DNA of 64,000 bases from Streptomyces sp. CB00316 (GCF_001905595.1 NZ_LIXI01000004.1:594529-658528), one strand, 5' to 3'. Positions 55,543 through 63,908 are shown, counted from the first letter of the stretch. The notes: generated from the letters alone by a model not told the origin. A program made the numbers and translations.

Positions 55543-56811
55543 TCAGTCCTGCGGCGCGCGGCGGCCCAGCCCCGGCAGCGGCCAGCGGCGGTTCACCAGG
55601 AACACCGCGGCGGCCAGGGCCACCAGTACCCCGCCGACGATCGCCAGCGCGACCCCGACCCCGCCGGAGCCCCGCGCGGCCGCCGCGTTCGCGGCCTTCG
55701 CCTGGCCGCCCGAGCCCTGGTCCGCCCCGGCGGCCGGCTGCGCGCCCTTGCCGCCGGAGACGGTGCCCGCGCCGGTGTCCACGGACTTCGGCGGCACCAG
55801 CTCGCCGACCGGCCGGACCTTGCCGCTCGCGGCGAAGCCCCAGTCCAGCAGGTGGGCGGCCTCCTTGTAGACGGCGTGGCTCTCGTCCGCCGACGGGTTC
55901 ATGACGGTGACCAGCAGCACCCGCCCGTCGCGTTCGGCGACACCGGTGAAGGTGTTGCCCGCGTGGGTGGTGTAGCCGTTCTTGACGCCCGCGATGCCCT
56001 TGTAGGGGTCGACGCCGTTGTCCCCGGTGATCAGCCGGTTGGTGTTCTGGATCTCGAAGGTCTCGCGCTTCTTCCCCTTCTTCTTCTTCTCACCGGGGAA
56101 GTCGGCCGAGGCCGTCGCCGCGTACTCGCGGAAGTCCTTCTTCTGCATGCCGCTGCGGGCGATCAGCGTCAGGTCGTAGGCGCTGGAGACCTGGCCCGGC
56201 GCGTCGTACCCGTCCGGCGAGACCACCGTCGTGTCCAGCGCCTGGAGCTCCTCGGCGTGCTTCTGCATCGCGGCGATTGTCTGCGGCATACCGCCGTACA
56301 TCTCGGCCAGTACGTGCACCGCGTCGTTGCCCGAGCGCAGGAAGACCCCGAGCCACAGGTCGTGGACCGTGTACGTGTGGTCCTCCTTGACGCCCACCAG
56401 ACTGCTGCCCTCACCGAGCCGCGCCAGGTCGCTGTCCTTCACCGTGTGCGTCAGCGTCGCCGGCTGGAGAGCGGGAAGGAGGGTGTCCGCGAACAACATC
56501 TTCATGGTGGAGGCCGGCGGCAGCCGCCAGTGCGAGTTGTGCGCCGCCAGCACCTGCCCGCTCTCCGCGTCCGCGACGATCCACGACCGGCCGGTCAGCC
56601 CCTTGGGCAGCACCGGGGCGCCCGGGCCGAGGTTGACCTGGGTGCCGACCTTGGAGAGCTGCTCGCCCCCTACGCTCGACATCACGTGGTTCGGCTGGGG
56701 CTGCTTGTCCTTCTCCTTGTCCTTCTCGGCCGCCGACGCGGGGGCGAGGACAAGACTGGACAGCACGGCGGCGGCGGTGACCGTCAGAGTGATCTTTTTC
56801 AGAGCAGGCAC
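55543..56811 (-). CDS. D-alanyl-D-alanine carboxypeptidase (serine-type, DacA-like)
   Basis: 422 residues from GTG 56811. Signal peptide: LKKITLTVTAAAVLSSLVLAPASAA. The penicillin-binding motifs are S-x-x-K in PPASTMKMLF (near 101), S-x-N in LRSGNDAVHV (near 161), and the third motif as KNGYTTHAG (near 275; Asn where KTG is usual). A low-complexity linker and a C-terminal membrane helix (about 380-405; GVGVALAIVGGVLVALAAAV) anchor it outside the membrane. It trims D-Ala from pentapeptide stems. Adjacent to the small membrane protein carrying the attB-like site, which is divergent. Confidence 0.94.
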   Translation of the reverse strand: MPALKKITLTVTAAAVLSSLVLAPASAAEKDKEKDKQPQPNHVMSSVGGEQLSKVGTQVNLGPGAPVLPKGLTGRSWIVADAESGQVLAAHNSHWRLPPASTMKMLFADTLLPALQPATLTHTVKDSDLARLGEGSSLVGVKEDHTYTVHDLWLGVFLRSGNDAVHVLAEMYGGMPQTIAAMQKHAEELQALDTTVVSPDGYDAPGQVSSAYDLTLIARSGMQKKDFREYAATASADFPGEKKKKGKKRETFEIQNTNRLITGDNGVDPYKGIAGVKNGYTTHAGNTFTGVAERDGRVLLVTVMNPSADESHAVYKEAAHLLDWGFAASGKVRPVGELVPPKSVDTGAGTVSGGKGAQPAAGADQGSGGQAKAANAAAARGSGGVGVALAIVGGVLVALAAAVFLVNRRWPLPGLGRRAPQD

Positions 56812-56944
56812 GGTCGAAAACGTACAGGGCGAAGATGTGGATGAGGACCCGGACCGGCTGACCCGCCGGAGGGACGGCCGGGACTGCCCCTTTCGGACGC
56901 CACCCCGGACGAGGGACCCGGAGGACGGCGGCGATACTGGACCC

Positions 56945-57190
56945 ATGAAGCTCAGCCGCCCCGTCTCCTGGTTCCTGCTCGTCTTCGGGGTGTGGAGCTG
57001 GTTCATCTGGATCACTTTCGTCAAGAACCTGTGGCAGGACGGCAGCGGGCTCGCGTTCGACGACGCGGGTGAGCCGACCGGGTACTTCTGGGTGCACCTG
57101 CTGCTCGCCATCACGTCCTTTCTTCTGGGGACGGTGGTCGGCGCCATCGGGTTGCGTGGTGTCCGGGCTTTGCGCGACGAGCGCGTATGA
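56945..57190 (+). CDS. Small membrane protein, homologue of the phiBT1 attB gene SCO4848
   Basis: 81 residues with two membrane helices: SRPVSWFLLVFGVWSWFIWITF (about 4-25) and FWVHLLLAITSFLLGTVVGAIG (about 50-71). In S. coelicolor SCO4848, a membrane protein gene, is where phage phiBT1 integrates; size, position after dacA and the attB-like sequence at 56998-57031 agree. The gene is intact here. Function unknown; SCO4848 is dispensable. Followed 24 bp later by a phosphoesterase gene in the same direction. Confidence 0.9.
   Translation: MKLSRPVSWFLLVFGVWSWFIWITFVKNLWQDGSGLAFDDAGEPTGYFWVHLLLAITSFLLGTVVGAIGLRGVRALRDERV
56998..57031 (-). promoter_or_regulatory. Putative unoccupied phiBT1-type attB
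   Basis: Read on the minus strand, CAGGTTCTTGACGAAAGTG followed by ATCCAGATGAACCAG corresponds, from memory, to the phiBT1 attB (CAGGTTTTTGACGAAAGTG, ATCCAGATGATCCAG) with about two differences. It lies in the first membrane helix codons of the SCO4848 homologue. No insertion is present. Confidence 0.7.
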
Positions 57191-57214
57191 GAACAGGAAT
57201 GTAGGGAAGCGCGG

Positions 57215-58636
57215 ATGGCAGCAGTGGTCTTCGTCCTGGTGGCGCTCGTGGTGCTGGCGCTGCTCGCGAGCGTGCACCGCTATGTGTGGCGCCGGTTCGT
57301 CGGGGACACGACGGCACCCGGCAGCACGCTGCGCACGGTGGGCACCGTCGCCGCCTTCGTGCTGCCCCTGCTGAGCCTCGGGGCCATGACCTCCGGCCGG
57401 ATCGGCGCGCCCTTCTGGCTCCAGCAGGCGCTGGCCTGGCCGGGCTTCCTGTGGCTGGCCTGCCTGATGTACCTGACGCTGGCCCTGCTGGTGGGCGAGG
57501 TCGTCCGCCCGGTCCTGGGCCGGGTGCTCGCCCGGCGCGACGCGGCGGCCGCGACCCATGCCACAGCCGGAACCGGAACCTCCGGAACGGCGGTGGACGG
57601 AACCCTCGCCGCGACGGCGAGCGCAACTCGTCCCCGTACGGAGGAACTCGTCCCGGCGGGCCGGACCTGTCCCTCCACCTCGGCCGACCCGGCCCCGGCG
57701 ACCGCACCGGCCGCCGAGCCGGGACCGGAAGCGGTACGCGATACGGAGCGGGCGGACCCGTCCGCACCGGCGGACGCACGACCGGCGGCCCCCGCCCCCG
57801 GCATCACCCACCCCTCCCGCCGCCTCTTCGTCTCCCGGGTCGTCGGCGGCGCCGCTGCCGCCGCCGGGCTCGCCACCGTCGGGTACGGGACCGCCAACGT
57901 CCTGCGCGGGCCGAGCGTCCAGCGCGTCACCGTGCCGCTCGCCAAACTGCCCCGCGCCGCCCACGGCTTCCGGATCGCCGTCGTCAGCGACATCCACATC
58001 GGTCCGATCCTCGGCCGCGCCCACACCCGGCGCATCGTCGACACGATCAACTCCACCTCGCCCGACCTCGTCGCCGTCGTCGGTGACCTCGTCGACGGTT
58101 CCGTGGCCGACCTCGGCTCCGCCGCCGAACCACTGGCCGGGCTGCGGGCACGGCACGGCAGCTTCTTCGTCACCGGCAACCACGAGTACTTCTCCGGCGC
58201 GGAGCAGTGGGTGAACCATGTCCGCGAACTGGGGCTGCTCCCGCTGGAGAACGCCCGGGTGGAGATGGGTGGGTTCGACCTCGCCGGGGTCAACGACATC
58301 GCGGGGGAGACCGAGGGCCAGGGCCCCGACTTCGTCCGCGCGCTCGGCGACCGGGACCGCGGCCGCGCCGCCGTCCTCCTAGCGCACCAGCCCGTCGTCA
58401 TCCACGACGCCGTCGAGCACGGCGTCGACCTCCAGCTCTCCGGCCACACCCACGGCGGACAGCTCTGGCCCGGGAACTACCTCGCCGAGCTGGCCAACCC
58501 GACCGTCGCCGGGCTCGAACGGTACGGCGACACGCAGCTGTTCGTCTCGCGCGGGGCGGGCGCCTGGGGACCGCCGGTACGGGTCGGCGCCCCGGCCGAC
58601 GTCACCGTCGTCGAACTCGCCTCGCGCCAGGCCTGA
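57215..58636 (+). CDS. Membrane-anchored metallophosphoesterase
   Basis: 473 residues. Three N-terminal membrane helices (about 2-19, 47-63, 75-95), then a Thr/Ala/Pro-rich disordered linker, then SRRLFVSRVVGGAAAAAGLAT, a twin-arginine-like anchor before the enzyme. The calcineurin-like motifs are complete: VVSDIHIG, VVGDLVDG, TGNHEYF, AHQPVV and GHTHGGQLWPG. The YkuE/YaeI type acts on extracellular phosphodiesters or lipid-linked substrates. Two membrane regions place the catalytic domain outside. 24 bp behind the SCO4848 homologue, likely one transcript. Confidence 0.93.
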   Translation: MAAVVFVLVALVVLALLASVHRYVWRRFVGDTTAPGSTLRTVGTVAAFVLPLLSLGAMTSGRIGAPFWLQQALAWPGFLWLACLMYLTLALLVGEVVRPVLGRVLARRDAAAATHATAGTGTSGTAVDGTLAATASATRPRTEELVPAGRTCPSTSADPAPATAPAAEPGPEAVRDTERADPSAPADARPAAPAPGITHPSRRLFVSRVVGGAAAAAGLATVGYGTANVLRGPSVQRVTVPLAKLPRAAHGFRIAVVSDIHIGPILGRAHTRRIVDTINSTSPDLVAVVGDLVDGSVADLGSAAEPLAGLRARHGSFFVTGNHEYFSGAEQWVNHVRELGLLPLENARVEMGGFDLAGVNDIAGETEGQGPDFVRALGDRDRGRAAVLLAHQPVVIHDAVEHGVDLQLSGHTHGGQLWPGNYLAELANPTVAGLERYGDTQLFVSRGAGAWGPPVRVGAPADVTVVELASRQA

Positions 58637-58762
58637 AACCCTGCCTGAAGCCCGGCCTCCCACCTCGGTGGGCGTTGCGGTTGCGATCATGCGAGCTTCA
58701 ACAAAACTGCACCGTAACGTCACGCACAGCTACGGAAATCCGCAGGTGGAGGCGGGAAACGG

Positions 58763-58802
58763 CCTTTTCGGACACGCTGTGTCGAACGTGTCCAACAAAA
58801 GG
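58763..58802. repeat. Imperfect hairpin in the leader of the binding-protein gene
   Basis: CCTTTTCGGACACG faces CGTGTCC...AAAAGG: GGACACG 58770-58776 and CGTGTCC 58787-58793 pair perfectly and outer CCTTTT/AAAAGG arms can extend the stem. It lies 124 bp before the start codon in a 289-bp region with no other gene. It may terminate the upstream phosphoesterase transcript or form part of the leader. Confidence 0.5.
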
Positions 58803-58925
58803 CTGTGAGCGCCCCATTTACTCTTCCAGATGTGAAAATCGTGTGATTGGGTAAGCGCGAACGTGCGGCAGTGTGCGTGTCTGAGCGCAACTGCCGTGGT
58901 GGGGCTGGTAAGGGAGAGCACGGCA

Positions 58926-60479
58926 ATGCGGTCGGTCCGGGTACGGATTCTCGCGATTCTCGCGGTTTTGGTCATCGCAGGCGTCGGCGCCTGGCAACTG
59001 CTTCCGTCGGGGGAGGCGAAGACCGACGCGGTCACCGTCGGGACATCGGACATCGTGACTTCCCTCGACCCGGCCGGTGCGTACGACGCGGGCTCCTGGG
59101 CGATCTACAGCAACATCTACCAGTCGCTGATGACCTTCAAGCCCGGGGCCACCGTGCCGGAGCCGGACGCGGCGGAGAGCTGCGCGTTCGTCGGGCAGAA
59201 GCTCCAGACGTACCAGTGCAAGCTCCGGGACGACCTGGTCTTCTCCAACGGCCGGAAGATCACCGTCGAGGACGTGAAGCACTCCTTCGACCGGATCTTC
59301 GCGATCAAGTCGGACGTCGGCCCCTCCGGCCTCTTCCCCACGCTCGACACGGTGTCGACCGAGGGCCGCACGATCACCTTCAACCTCTCCGGCAAGGACG
59401 CGACCTTCCCGCAGAAGCTCGCCACCGGCGCCGCGGCGATCGTCGACTCGACCAAGTACCCCGAGGACGAGCTCCGCAAGGGCAACCAGGTCGACGGCTC
59501 CGGACCGTACGTCCTCAAGTCGTACGCGCCGGACAGCCGCGCCGAGCTGGTGCCGAACCTGAAGTACAAGGGCGCGCTCAAGAAGATCGGCGAAGCGGTC
59601 ACCATCCGCTACTTCAAGGCGTCCGAGGACCTGCTGACCGCCTGGAACAACGGCGAGGTGGACATCGCCCACCGCCAGCTGCCGTCCTCCAAGCTCGCCG
59701 AGCTGGACGAGGGCGACCCGGAGCTGCGGGTGACCGAGGCGGCCAGTGCCGAGATCCGCAACATCATCTTCAACACCCGGGAGAACTCGCCGTTCGGCGA
59801 GAAGAAGGTCCGCCAGGCCGTCGCCGCGCTCCTGGACCGGGGCCCGCTGGTCAGCAAGGTCTACCAGGGCACGGTCGAGCCGCTGTACTCGCTGATCCCC
59901 ACCGGCTACATCGGGCACAGCACCCCCTTCTTCGACGCCTATCCCACGTCCGACCCGAAGCGGGCCAGGCAGCTGCTGGAGGAGGCCGGCGTCGAGATCC
60001 CGGTCGCCGTCGACTTCGCCTACCGCGAGGGCGACATGTACACCAAGGAGACCGCCGAGCTCCGGCGCCAGCTGCAGAAGGACGGGCTGTTCAAGGTCTC
60101 GGTCAAGGCCGTGGAGTGGACGAAGTACCAGAAGGGCTACGCGGCTGGTGAGTACGACATGTACACCGTCGGCTGGTTCCCCGACTTCCCGGACCCCGAC
60201 ACCTTCAGCCAGCCGCTCGTCGGCACCGGCAACGTCCTGCACAGCGGCTACTCCAGCAAGAAGATGGACAAGCTGATCGCCGCCACGCAGCAGTTCAGCG
60301 ACCGCGGCCGCACCTCCAACGACTTCAAGGAGATGCAGAAGCTGGTCGGCGAGGACGTACCGCTGCTGCCGCTCTGGCAGAAGAAGGACTACGTCGTCGC
60401 CAAGACGGACGTCGCCGGCTCCCAGTACCTCTCCGACGGCACCGGCTTCTGGCGCCTGTGGGAACTCAGCTGGATCTGA
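58926..60479 (+). CDS. Peptide/nickel-type ABC transporter substrate-binding protein
   Basis: 517 residues from ATG 58926 (AAGGGAGA nine bases upstream). An N-terminal hydrophobic segment (VRILAILAVLVIAGVGAWQLL) with no lipobox cysteine, so it is either secreted or membrane-anchored. The SBP_bac_5 fold is clear: VTVGTSDIVTSLDPAGAYDAGSW, FSNGRKITVEDVKHSFDRIF, VDGSGPYVLKSYAPDSRAEL, RQAVAALLDRGPLVSKVY, and YDMYTVGWFPDFPDPD. It would bind oligopeptides or similar solutes; no permease or ATPase gene is adjacent, so it is an orphan that must share a transporter. Confidence 0.93.
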   Translation: MRSVRVRILAILAVLVIAGVGAWQLLPSGEAKTDAVTVGTSDIVTSLDPAGAYDAGSWAIYSNIYQSLMTFKPGATVPEPDAAESCAFVGQKLQTYQCKLRDDLVFSNGRKITVEDVKHSFDRIFAIKSDVGPSGLFPTLDTVSTEGRTITFNLSGKDATFPQKLATGAAAIVDSTKYPEDELRKGNQVDGSGPYVLKSYAPDSRAELVPNLKYKGALKKIGEAVTIRYFKASEDLLTAWNNGEVDIAHRQLPSSKLAELDEGDPELRVTEAASAEIRNIIFNTRENSPFGEKKVRQAVAALLDRGPLVSKVYQGTVEPLYSLIPTGYIGHSTPFFDAYPTSDPKRARQLLEEAGVEIPVAVDFAYREGDMYTKETAELRRQLQKDGLFKVSVKAVEWTKYQKGYAAGEYDMYTVGWFPDFPDPDTFSQPLVGTGNVLHSGYSSKKMDKLIAATQQFSDRGRTSNDFKEMQKLVGEDVPLLPLWQKKDYVVAKTDVAGSQYLSDGTGFWRLWELSWI

Positions 60480-60485
60480 CGGGTC

Positions 60486-60512
60486 GTGTCCCGGCCTCCC
60501 CGGCCGGGACAC
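60486..60512. terminator. Bidirectional terminator
   Basis: GTGTCCCGGCC (60486-60496) pairs perfectly with GGCCGGGACAC (60502-60512), between the convergent binding-protein and TetR genes. Confidence 0.87.
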
Positions 60513-60518
60513 AGCCGG

Positions 60519-61286
60519 TCAGCCGCCCGCCCGGTGCTCCGTCCCGGCCGCGGCACCCGGCATGAACTCCACCAGCAGCGCGTGGACCTGCCGTACGAGC
60601 GGTCGCAGCACCCGGAAGCGGGAGAGCCCGATCGCCCGTGCGGCGATCGGCGCGGTGCGCTCGACGAGCCGCCGGCTGCGCTCCGCGCCCGGGGAGCGGT
60701 CGTACACCCAGAACAGCACCAGGCCCATCTGCATCAGCCAGAGCAACTCGGGCAGCAGCGGTGCCAGTTCGGGATCGCTCCTGGTGCTCGAACCGGCGAG
60801 GGTCTCCCGGTGGATGGAGATCGCCGCCTCCCGGGCCGCCACCGACTCGTCGGAGAACGGGGAGAGCGGGCTCTCCGGGTCGGCCGCGTTCTTGAAGAAC
60901 TGGGCGGCGAACCGGTGGTACGGCTCCGCCACGTCCAGCCAGGCCAGCAGCACCCCCCGGATCCGGTCGGCCAGCTCCGCCTCGTCCGCGAGGGCGGGCC
61001 GCACCGCCGCCGTGTGTTCACCGGCGATGCGGTCGTAGAAGCCCTGGACCAGGTGCTCCTTGGAGGAGAAGTAGTAGTAGGCGTTCCCGGTGGAGACGCC
61101 CGCCTCCTGCGCGATCGCCCGCATCGTCGTCCGGTCGTACCCCCGCTCGGCGAAGAGCCGGAGCGCCGTCTCGAGAATCAGCGTGCGGGTCTGTTCGCTC
61201 TTCGCGGCCTTGCCGGAGGGGACGGCCCTGGCCGCCTGGCCGGTCTTGCCTGCCTTGGCGGGCTTCGCGGCCCCATTCTCCCGCAC
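60519..61286 (-). CDS. TetR-family regulator
   Basis: 255 residues from GTG 61286, chosen because AAGGAAGAG lies eight bases upstream; in-frame GTGs at 61304 and 61307 lack this. A Lys/Ala-rich tail (about 1-30) precedes the HTH domain: ILETALRLFAERGYDRTTMR, AIAQEAGVSTGNAYYYFSSK. The ligand domain is helical and specific to a group that includes actinobacterial regulators of unknown ligand. It is last in a three-gene operon with the thiol oxidoreductase and membrane protein. The TTGAAC palindromes in front of the first gene are its likely autoregulatory operators. Confidence 0.92.
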   Translation of the reverse strand: MRENGAAKPAKAGKTGQAARAVPSGKAAKSEQTRTLILETALRLFAERGYDRTTMRAIAQEAGVSTGNAYYYFSSKEHLVQGFYDRIAGEHTAAVRPALADEAELADRIRGVLLAWLDVAEPYHRFAAQFFKNAADPESPLSPFSDESVAAREAAISIHRETLAGSSTRSDPELAPLLPELLWLMQMGLVLFWVYDRSPGAERSRRLVERTAPIAARAIGLSRFRVLRPLVRQVHALLVEFMPGAAAGTEHRAGG

Positions 61287-61317
61287 GTTCTTCTCTTCCT
61301 TCACCACGGGCCCCACA

Positions 61318-61749
61318 CTAGCGGGGGGCCCACTGCCCACCTGGCGGCGCGGGGCACGCCCGCCCCGGACCGCACCGCGCGGCCGTCGCCGCCCGGTACT
61401 TCGCCGCGGCGAGCACGGTCCCCCGGGCGAAGGGCGCTCCGGCCGGGGTGGTCAGCCAGTGGGCCTTCGAGCGGTACCCGGCCAGCGCCCACAGGCAGAC
61501 GATCCAGGCGGAGGTGCCCTGGTAGACCTGTCCCAGGTCGCCCACCACGGTGATCTCCGCGTACGTGGCGGCGGGGTCCAGCTCCGGGAACCGCCGCCGC
61601 GCCTCCGCCGATCCGGCCGGTACGAGGTCCAGCGGGACGAGCTGGCGCTGGCGGCCGAGCCAGTGCCGCAGGTGGGTGCAGAGCGGGCACCGCGCGTCGT
61701 AGAGCACGGTGAGCCGGCGGACGGGAGGGGCGGCGGTCACCGGGCTCAC
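61318..61749 (-). CDS. DCC1-like thiol-disulfide oxidoreductase (DUF393)
   Basis: 143 residues from GTG 61749, which overlaps the upstream stop (GTGA). The family motif LTVLYDARCPLCTHL carries D-x2-C-x2-C near residue 17, a thioredoxin-like redox pair. YAEITVVGDLGQVYQGTSAWIV and AYRSKAHWL follow. Two further cysteines are close to the C-terminus. It may reduce or oxidise thiols next to the membrane protein it is coupled with. The TetR gene starts 31 bp downstream. Confidence 0.9.
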   Translation of the reverse strand: MSPVTAAPPVRRLTVLYDARCPLCTHLRHWLGRQRQLVPLDLVPAGSAEARRRFPELDPAATYAEITVVGDLGQVYQGTSAWIVCLWALAGYRSKAHWLTTPAGAPFARGTVLAAAKYRAATAARCGPGRACPAPPGGQWAPR

Positions 61750-62186
61750 TGCCCCGGCGTCGGGGCGGGCGTGGCCCACGGGCCCGTGGGCCCCGGCTTC
61801 GTCCAGCCCTGCGGGGGTACGGGCGGGGTCTGCTCGCGCTCCAGTGCGCTCCGGCGGCGGATGCGGCTGAGTACGTACACGTTGCCCAGGTGCATGACGC
61901 CGAGGACCAGCAGGACCACGCCGACCTTCACCGAGAGCGCCTCGAACAGCCCGCGGGCGTTCGCCACCCCGTCGGCGTTCTTCAGGTAGAGCGTGACGAA
62001 GCCGAGGTTGACCAGGTAGAAGCCGACCACCAGCAGGTGGTTGACGGCTTCGGCGAGCTTCTCGTTCCCGTGCAGTACGTCGGCGAGGAAGACCCGCCCG
62101 TTACGGCTGAGGGTGCGGGCGACCCAGACGGTGAGCGCCACACTGATCAGTAGGTAGAGGACGTACGCGACAACAGTGAGGTCCAT
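61746..62186 (-). CDS. Membrane protein heading the TetR operon
   Basis: 146 residues from ATG 62186 (AGGAGG seven bases upstream). Helices at about 3-22, 49-67 and 86-108: LTVVAYVLYLLISVALTVWV, VNHLLVVGFYLVNLGFVTLYL, VKVGVVLLVLGVMHLGNVYVLS; a Pro-rich cytosolic tail. I do not recognise the family. The operator TTTGAACGCGTTCAAA overlaps the bases just before its ribosome binding site, so binding of the regulator would block expression directly. Confidence 0.83.
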   Translation of the reverse strand: MDLTVVAYVLYLLISVALTVWVARTLSRNGRVFLADVLHGNEKLAEAVNHLLVVGFYLVNLGFVTLYLKNADGVANARGLFEALSVKVGVVLLVLGVMHLGNVYVLSRIRRRSALEREQTPPVPPQGWTKPGPTGPWATPAPTPGQ

Positions 62187-62198
62187 GCCCCACCCTCC

Positions 62199-62214
62199 TT
62201 TGAACGCGTTCAAA
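62199..62214. promoter_or_regulatory. TetR operator 1, perfect 16-bp palindrome
   Basis: TTTGAACGCGTTCAAA is exactly its own reverse complement. It abuts the AGGAGG of the membrane protein gene. It fits the TNNAACNNGTTNNA pattern recognised by some TetR-family proteins such as KstR. Confidence 0.75.
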
Positions 62215-62231
62215 AATGCTCCTGGGCATGA

Positions 62232-62273
62232 CTGTAGACCCCTTCTTGAACATGTTCAAGAAGGGGTCTACAG
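62232..62273. promoter_or_regulatory. TetR operator 2 inside a perfect 42-bp palindrome
   Basis: The whole segment is its own reverse complement, from CTGTAGACCCCTTC at the left arm to GAAGGGGTCTACAG at the right. Its centre is TTGAACATGTTCAA, the same operator as at 62199-62214 with a different central pair; the centres are 46 bp apart. As RNA it forms a long hairpin, so it could also end transcription from the gene at 62304-63137. Confidence 0.85.
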
Positions 62274-62303
62274 GTGCGTGCGGTCAGGCTGGGTCAGGCT
62301 CGT

Positions 62304-63137
62304 TCAGAGAGACTTGGGCGGCGGCCCGGGCGATGCCACCGGCTCGACCGGCTCCGGTGGTTCGGTCAGCGCGTCCGCGATCTCCGCGCGCAGCGCCGCA
62401 CCGTGCAGCGACGGCAGCTCCGCCAGCATCTCGGCCCATTCCTCGGCCGCGCTGTCCACGCCCTCCCGGAGGCCACGCTCGATCGGCCTCCGGGCGAAGA
62501 GCAGCCCCACCGCCGCGACCGGCCGCAGCAGCCACCGGCCGCGCACGCTCAGCACGACCGAGACCCGCCAGGTGCCGTCCCCGGCCGGGCGCGGGGTCAC
62601 CGTGAGCCGGGCCTTGCCCAGCCGGTGCACCGCCTTGCCGATCACCGGGGCCCGGGCCGCCGGCGGCGCCGAGGAGGGCCGGTCCAGCGCCGCCCACCAG
62701 GCGTGCAGGTCGGCCTTGGCGCGGCCCGAGAAGCGGTACAGCGAACCGCCCTTCGGGTTGTGCCCGTCGAGGGACACCTCCAGCGCCTTGGGCGTCCGGG
62801 GCTCGCGCAGCCGCACCCCCACCCGCACGGACATGCCTTCCTCCGCCACGCGGCTCTCCACCTCGACGGCGCGCGAGGGCCGCCACTCACGCAGGACGGC
62901 GACCTCCGGGGCGCCCTCCTCGTCCTTCTCCTCGGGGCTCTCCCCGTACTGCGCCCCCGACTGCAGATGACGCCCCTTCAGCAGCCGGAGGCCGTGTATC
63001 GGGCGCCCGTCGGGCAGCAGGATCACGCCGTCCTGCTCCCGGGAGGCGTCGAAGAGGTCCACCACATGCCCGGCGGCCTCCTCGAACCAGGCGCGGTCCA
63101 GGGCGGCGACGGTGACCGTGTGCTCGAAACGTGCCAT
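62304..63137 (-). CDS. Hypothetical protein
   Basis: 277 residues, soluble, with no signal or membrane helix except possibly a short hydrophobic piece near 228-236 (VAAVGLLFA). MARFEHTVTVAALDRAWFEEA at the start and the pattern of strands with a long C-terminal helix (SAAEEWAEMLAELPSL) recall START/SRPBCC-type ligand-binding folds, weakly. I do not recognise a family. It precedes the 42-bp palindrome in the direction of transcription and follows the RDD-like tail gene with 16 bp between, so those two may form an operon. Confidence 0.75.
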   Translation of the reverse strand: MARFEHTVTVAALDRAWFEEAAGHVVDLFDASREQDGVILLPDGRPIHGLRLLKGRHLQSGAQYGESPEEKDEEGAPEVAVLREWRPSRAVEVESRVAEEGMSVRVGVRLREPRTPKALEVSLDGHNPKGGSLYRFSGRAKADLHAWWAALDRPSSAPPAARAPVIGKAVHRLGKARLTVTPRPAGDGTWRVSVVLSVRGRWLLRPVAAVGLLFARRPIERGLREGVDSAAEEWAEMLAELPSLHGAALRAEIADALTEPPEPVEPVASPGPPPKSL

Positions 63138-63153
63138 GACGCGGGCCCGGTGC

Positions 63154-63774
63154 TCAGGCGCTCATCGAGCGGGCCTGGTTGACCTGGCCCATCACGGCGG
63201 GGAAGGTGTGCGGGCCGGTCGCCGGGATCATGGTGCCGTGGTGCCGGCCGCCGCTGGTGACCGTGACCTGGACGAACCCGACGGTCCGCTTCTCCTTCAT
63301 CAGCAGGAAGAGCAGACCGATCAGGCAGAACAGGGCGAAGACGATCGCCAGCACGATCGCGTGCGCCGGGATCTTCTCCTCGGTGCGCGACATGTCGGTG
63401 GCCGTCCAGACCGCGCCCTTGAGCGGCATCGTCCCCGAAGGGGTGACGATCGCGTCGCTCATGACCGTGATGTCGCCGATCGACAGCACCGGGACACCGC
63501 CCTGAAGAGGCACTTCCTGCGGTACGGGCAGGTACTGGCCCGGCATCGCGGGCTGCGCCGGGTTCGGGTAGCCGTAGCCCGGGCCGGGCTGGGTCGCCGA
63601 CTCGGGCAGCGGCTGCGGATAGCCGTAAGCGGGCGCGCCGCCCGGCGGCGGGTACCCGTACGCCCGGCCGTCGGCCATCGTCGGCGGGTGGCCGGGGTGC
63701 TGCGGGTGGCCGGGCTGCTGCTGGGGAGGACCCCACTTGTACGCGTCGCCAGGCGAAGGAGTCGGCTCGCTCAT
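63154..63774 (-). CDS. Pro/Tyr/Gly-rich membrane protein
   Basis: 206 residues. The first 85 are low-complexity with PQQQPGHPQHPG and AYGYPPPGGAP-like units. A helix at about 141-160 (AIVLAIVFALFCLIGLLFLLM) is followed by KEKRTVGFVQVTVTSGGRHHGTMIP, a conserved C-terminal block I have seen on unnamed Streptomyces membrane proteins upstream of sdh. The region before the helix (VLSIGDITVMSDAIVTPSGTMPLKGAVW) is beta-rich. Function unknown. Confidence 0.82.
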   Translation of the reverse strand: MSEPTPSPGDAYKWGPPQQQPGHPQHPGHPPTMADGRAYGYPPPGGAPAYGYPQPLPESATQPGPGYGYPNPAQPAMPGQYLPVPQEVPLQGGVPVLSIGDITVMSDAIVTPSGTMPLKGAVWTATDMSRTEEKIPAHAIVLAIVFALFCLIGLLFLLMKEKRTVGFVQVTVTSGGRHHGTMIPATGPHTFPAVMGQVNQARSMSA

Positions 63775-63843
63775 GGGGATCCCCGTTCTCTGCGTGTGTT
63801 CAGCTCCGCACGACCGTACCGTCCGTATCGCCCGGACGCAGCA

Positions 63844-63892
63844 ACGGGCCCCGGCCGCCCCGGTCGTGACGACCGGGGCGGCCGGGGCCCGT
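63844..63892. terminator. Very long terminator after sdhB
   Basis: A 24-bp perfect inverted repeat with a single central base: left arm 63844-63867 beginning ACGGGCCCCGGCCG, right arm 63869-63892 ending CGGCCGGGGCCCGT. It lies 17 bp past the sdhB stop on the minus strand. Confidence 0.9.
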
Positions 63893-63908
63893 GAGGCCCT
63901 CGAAGGGG

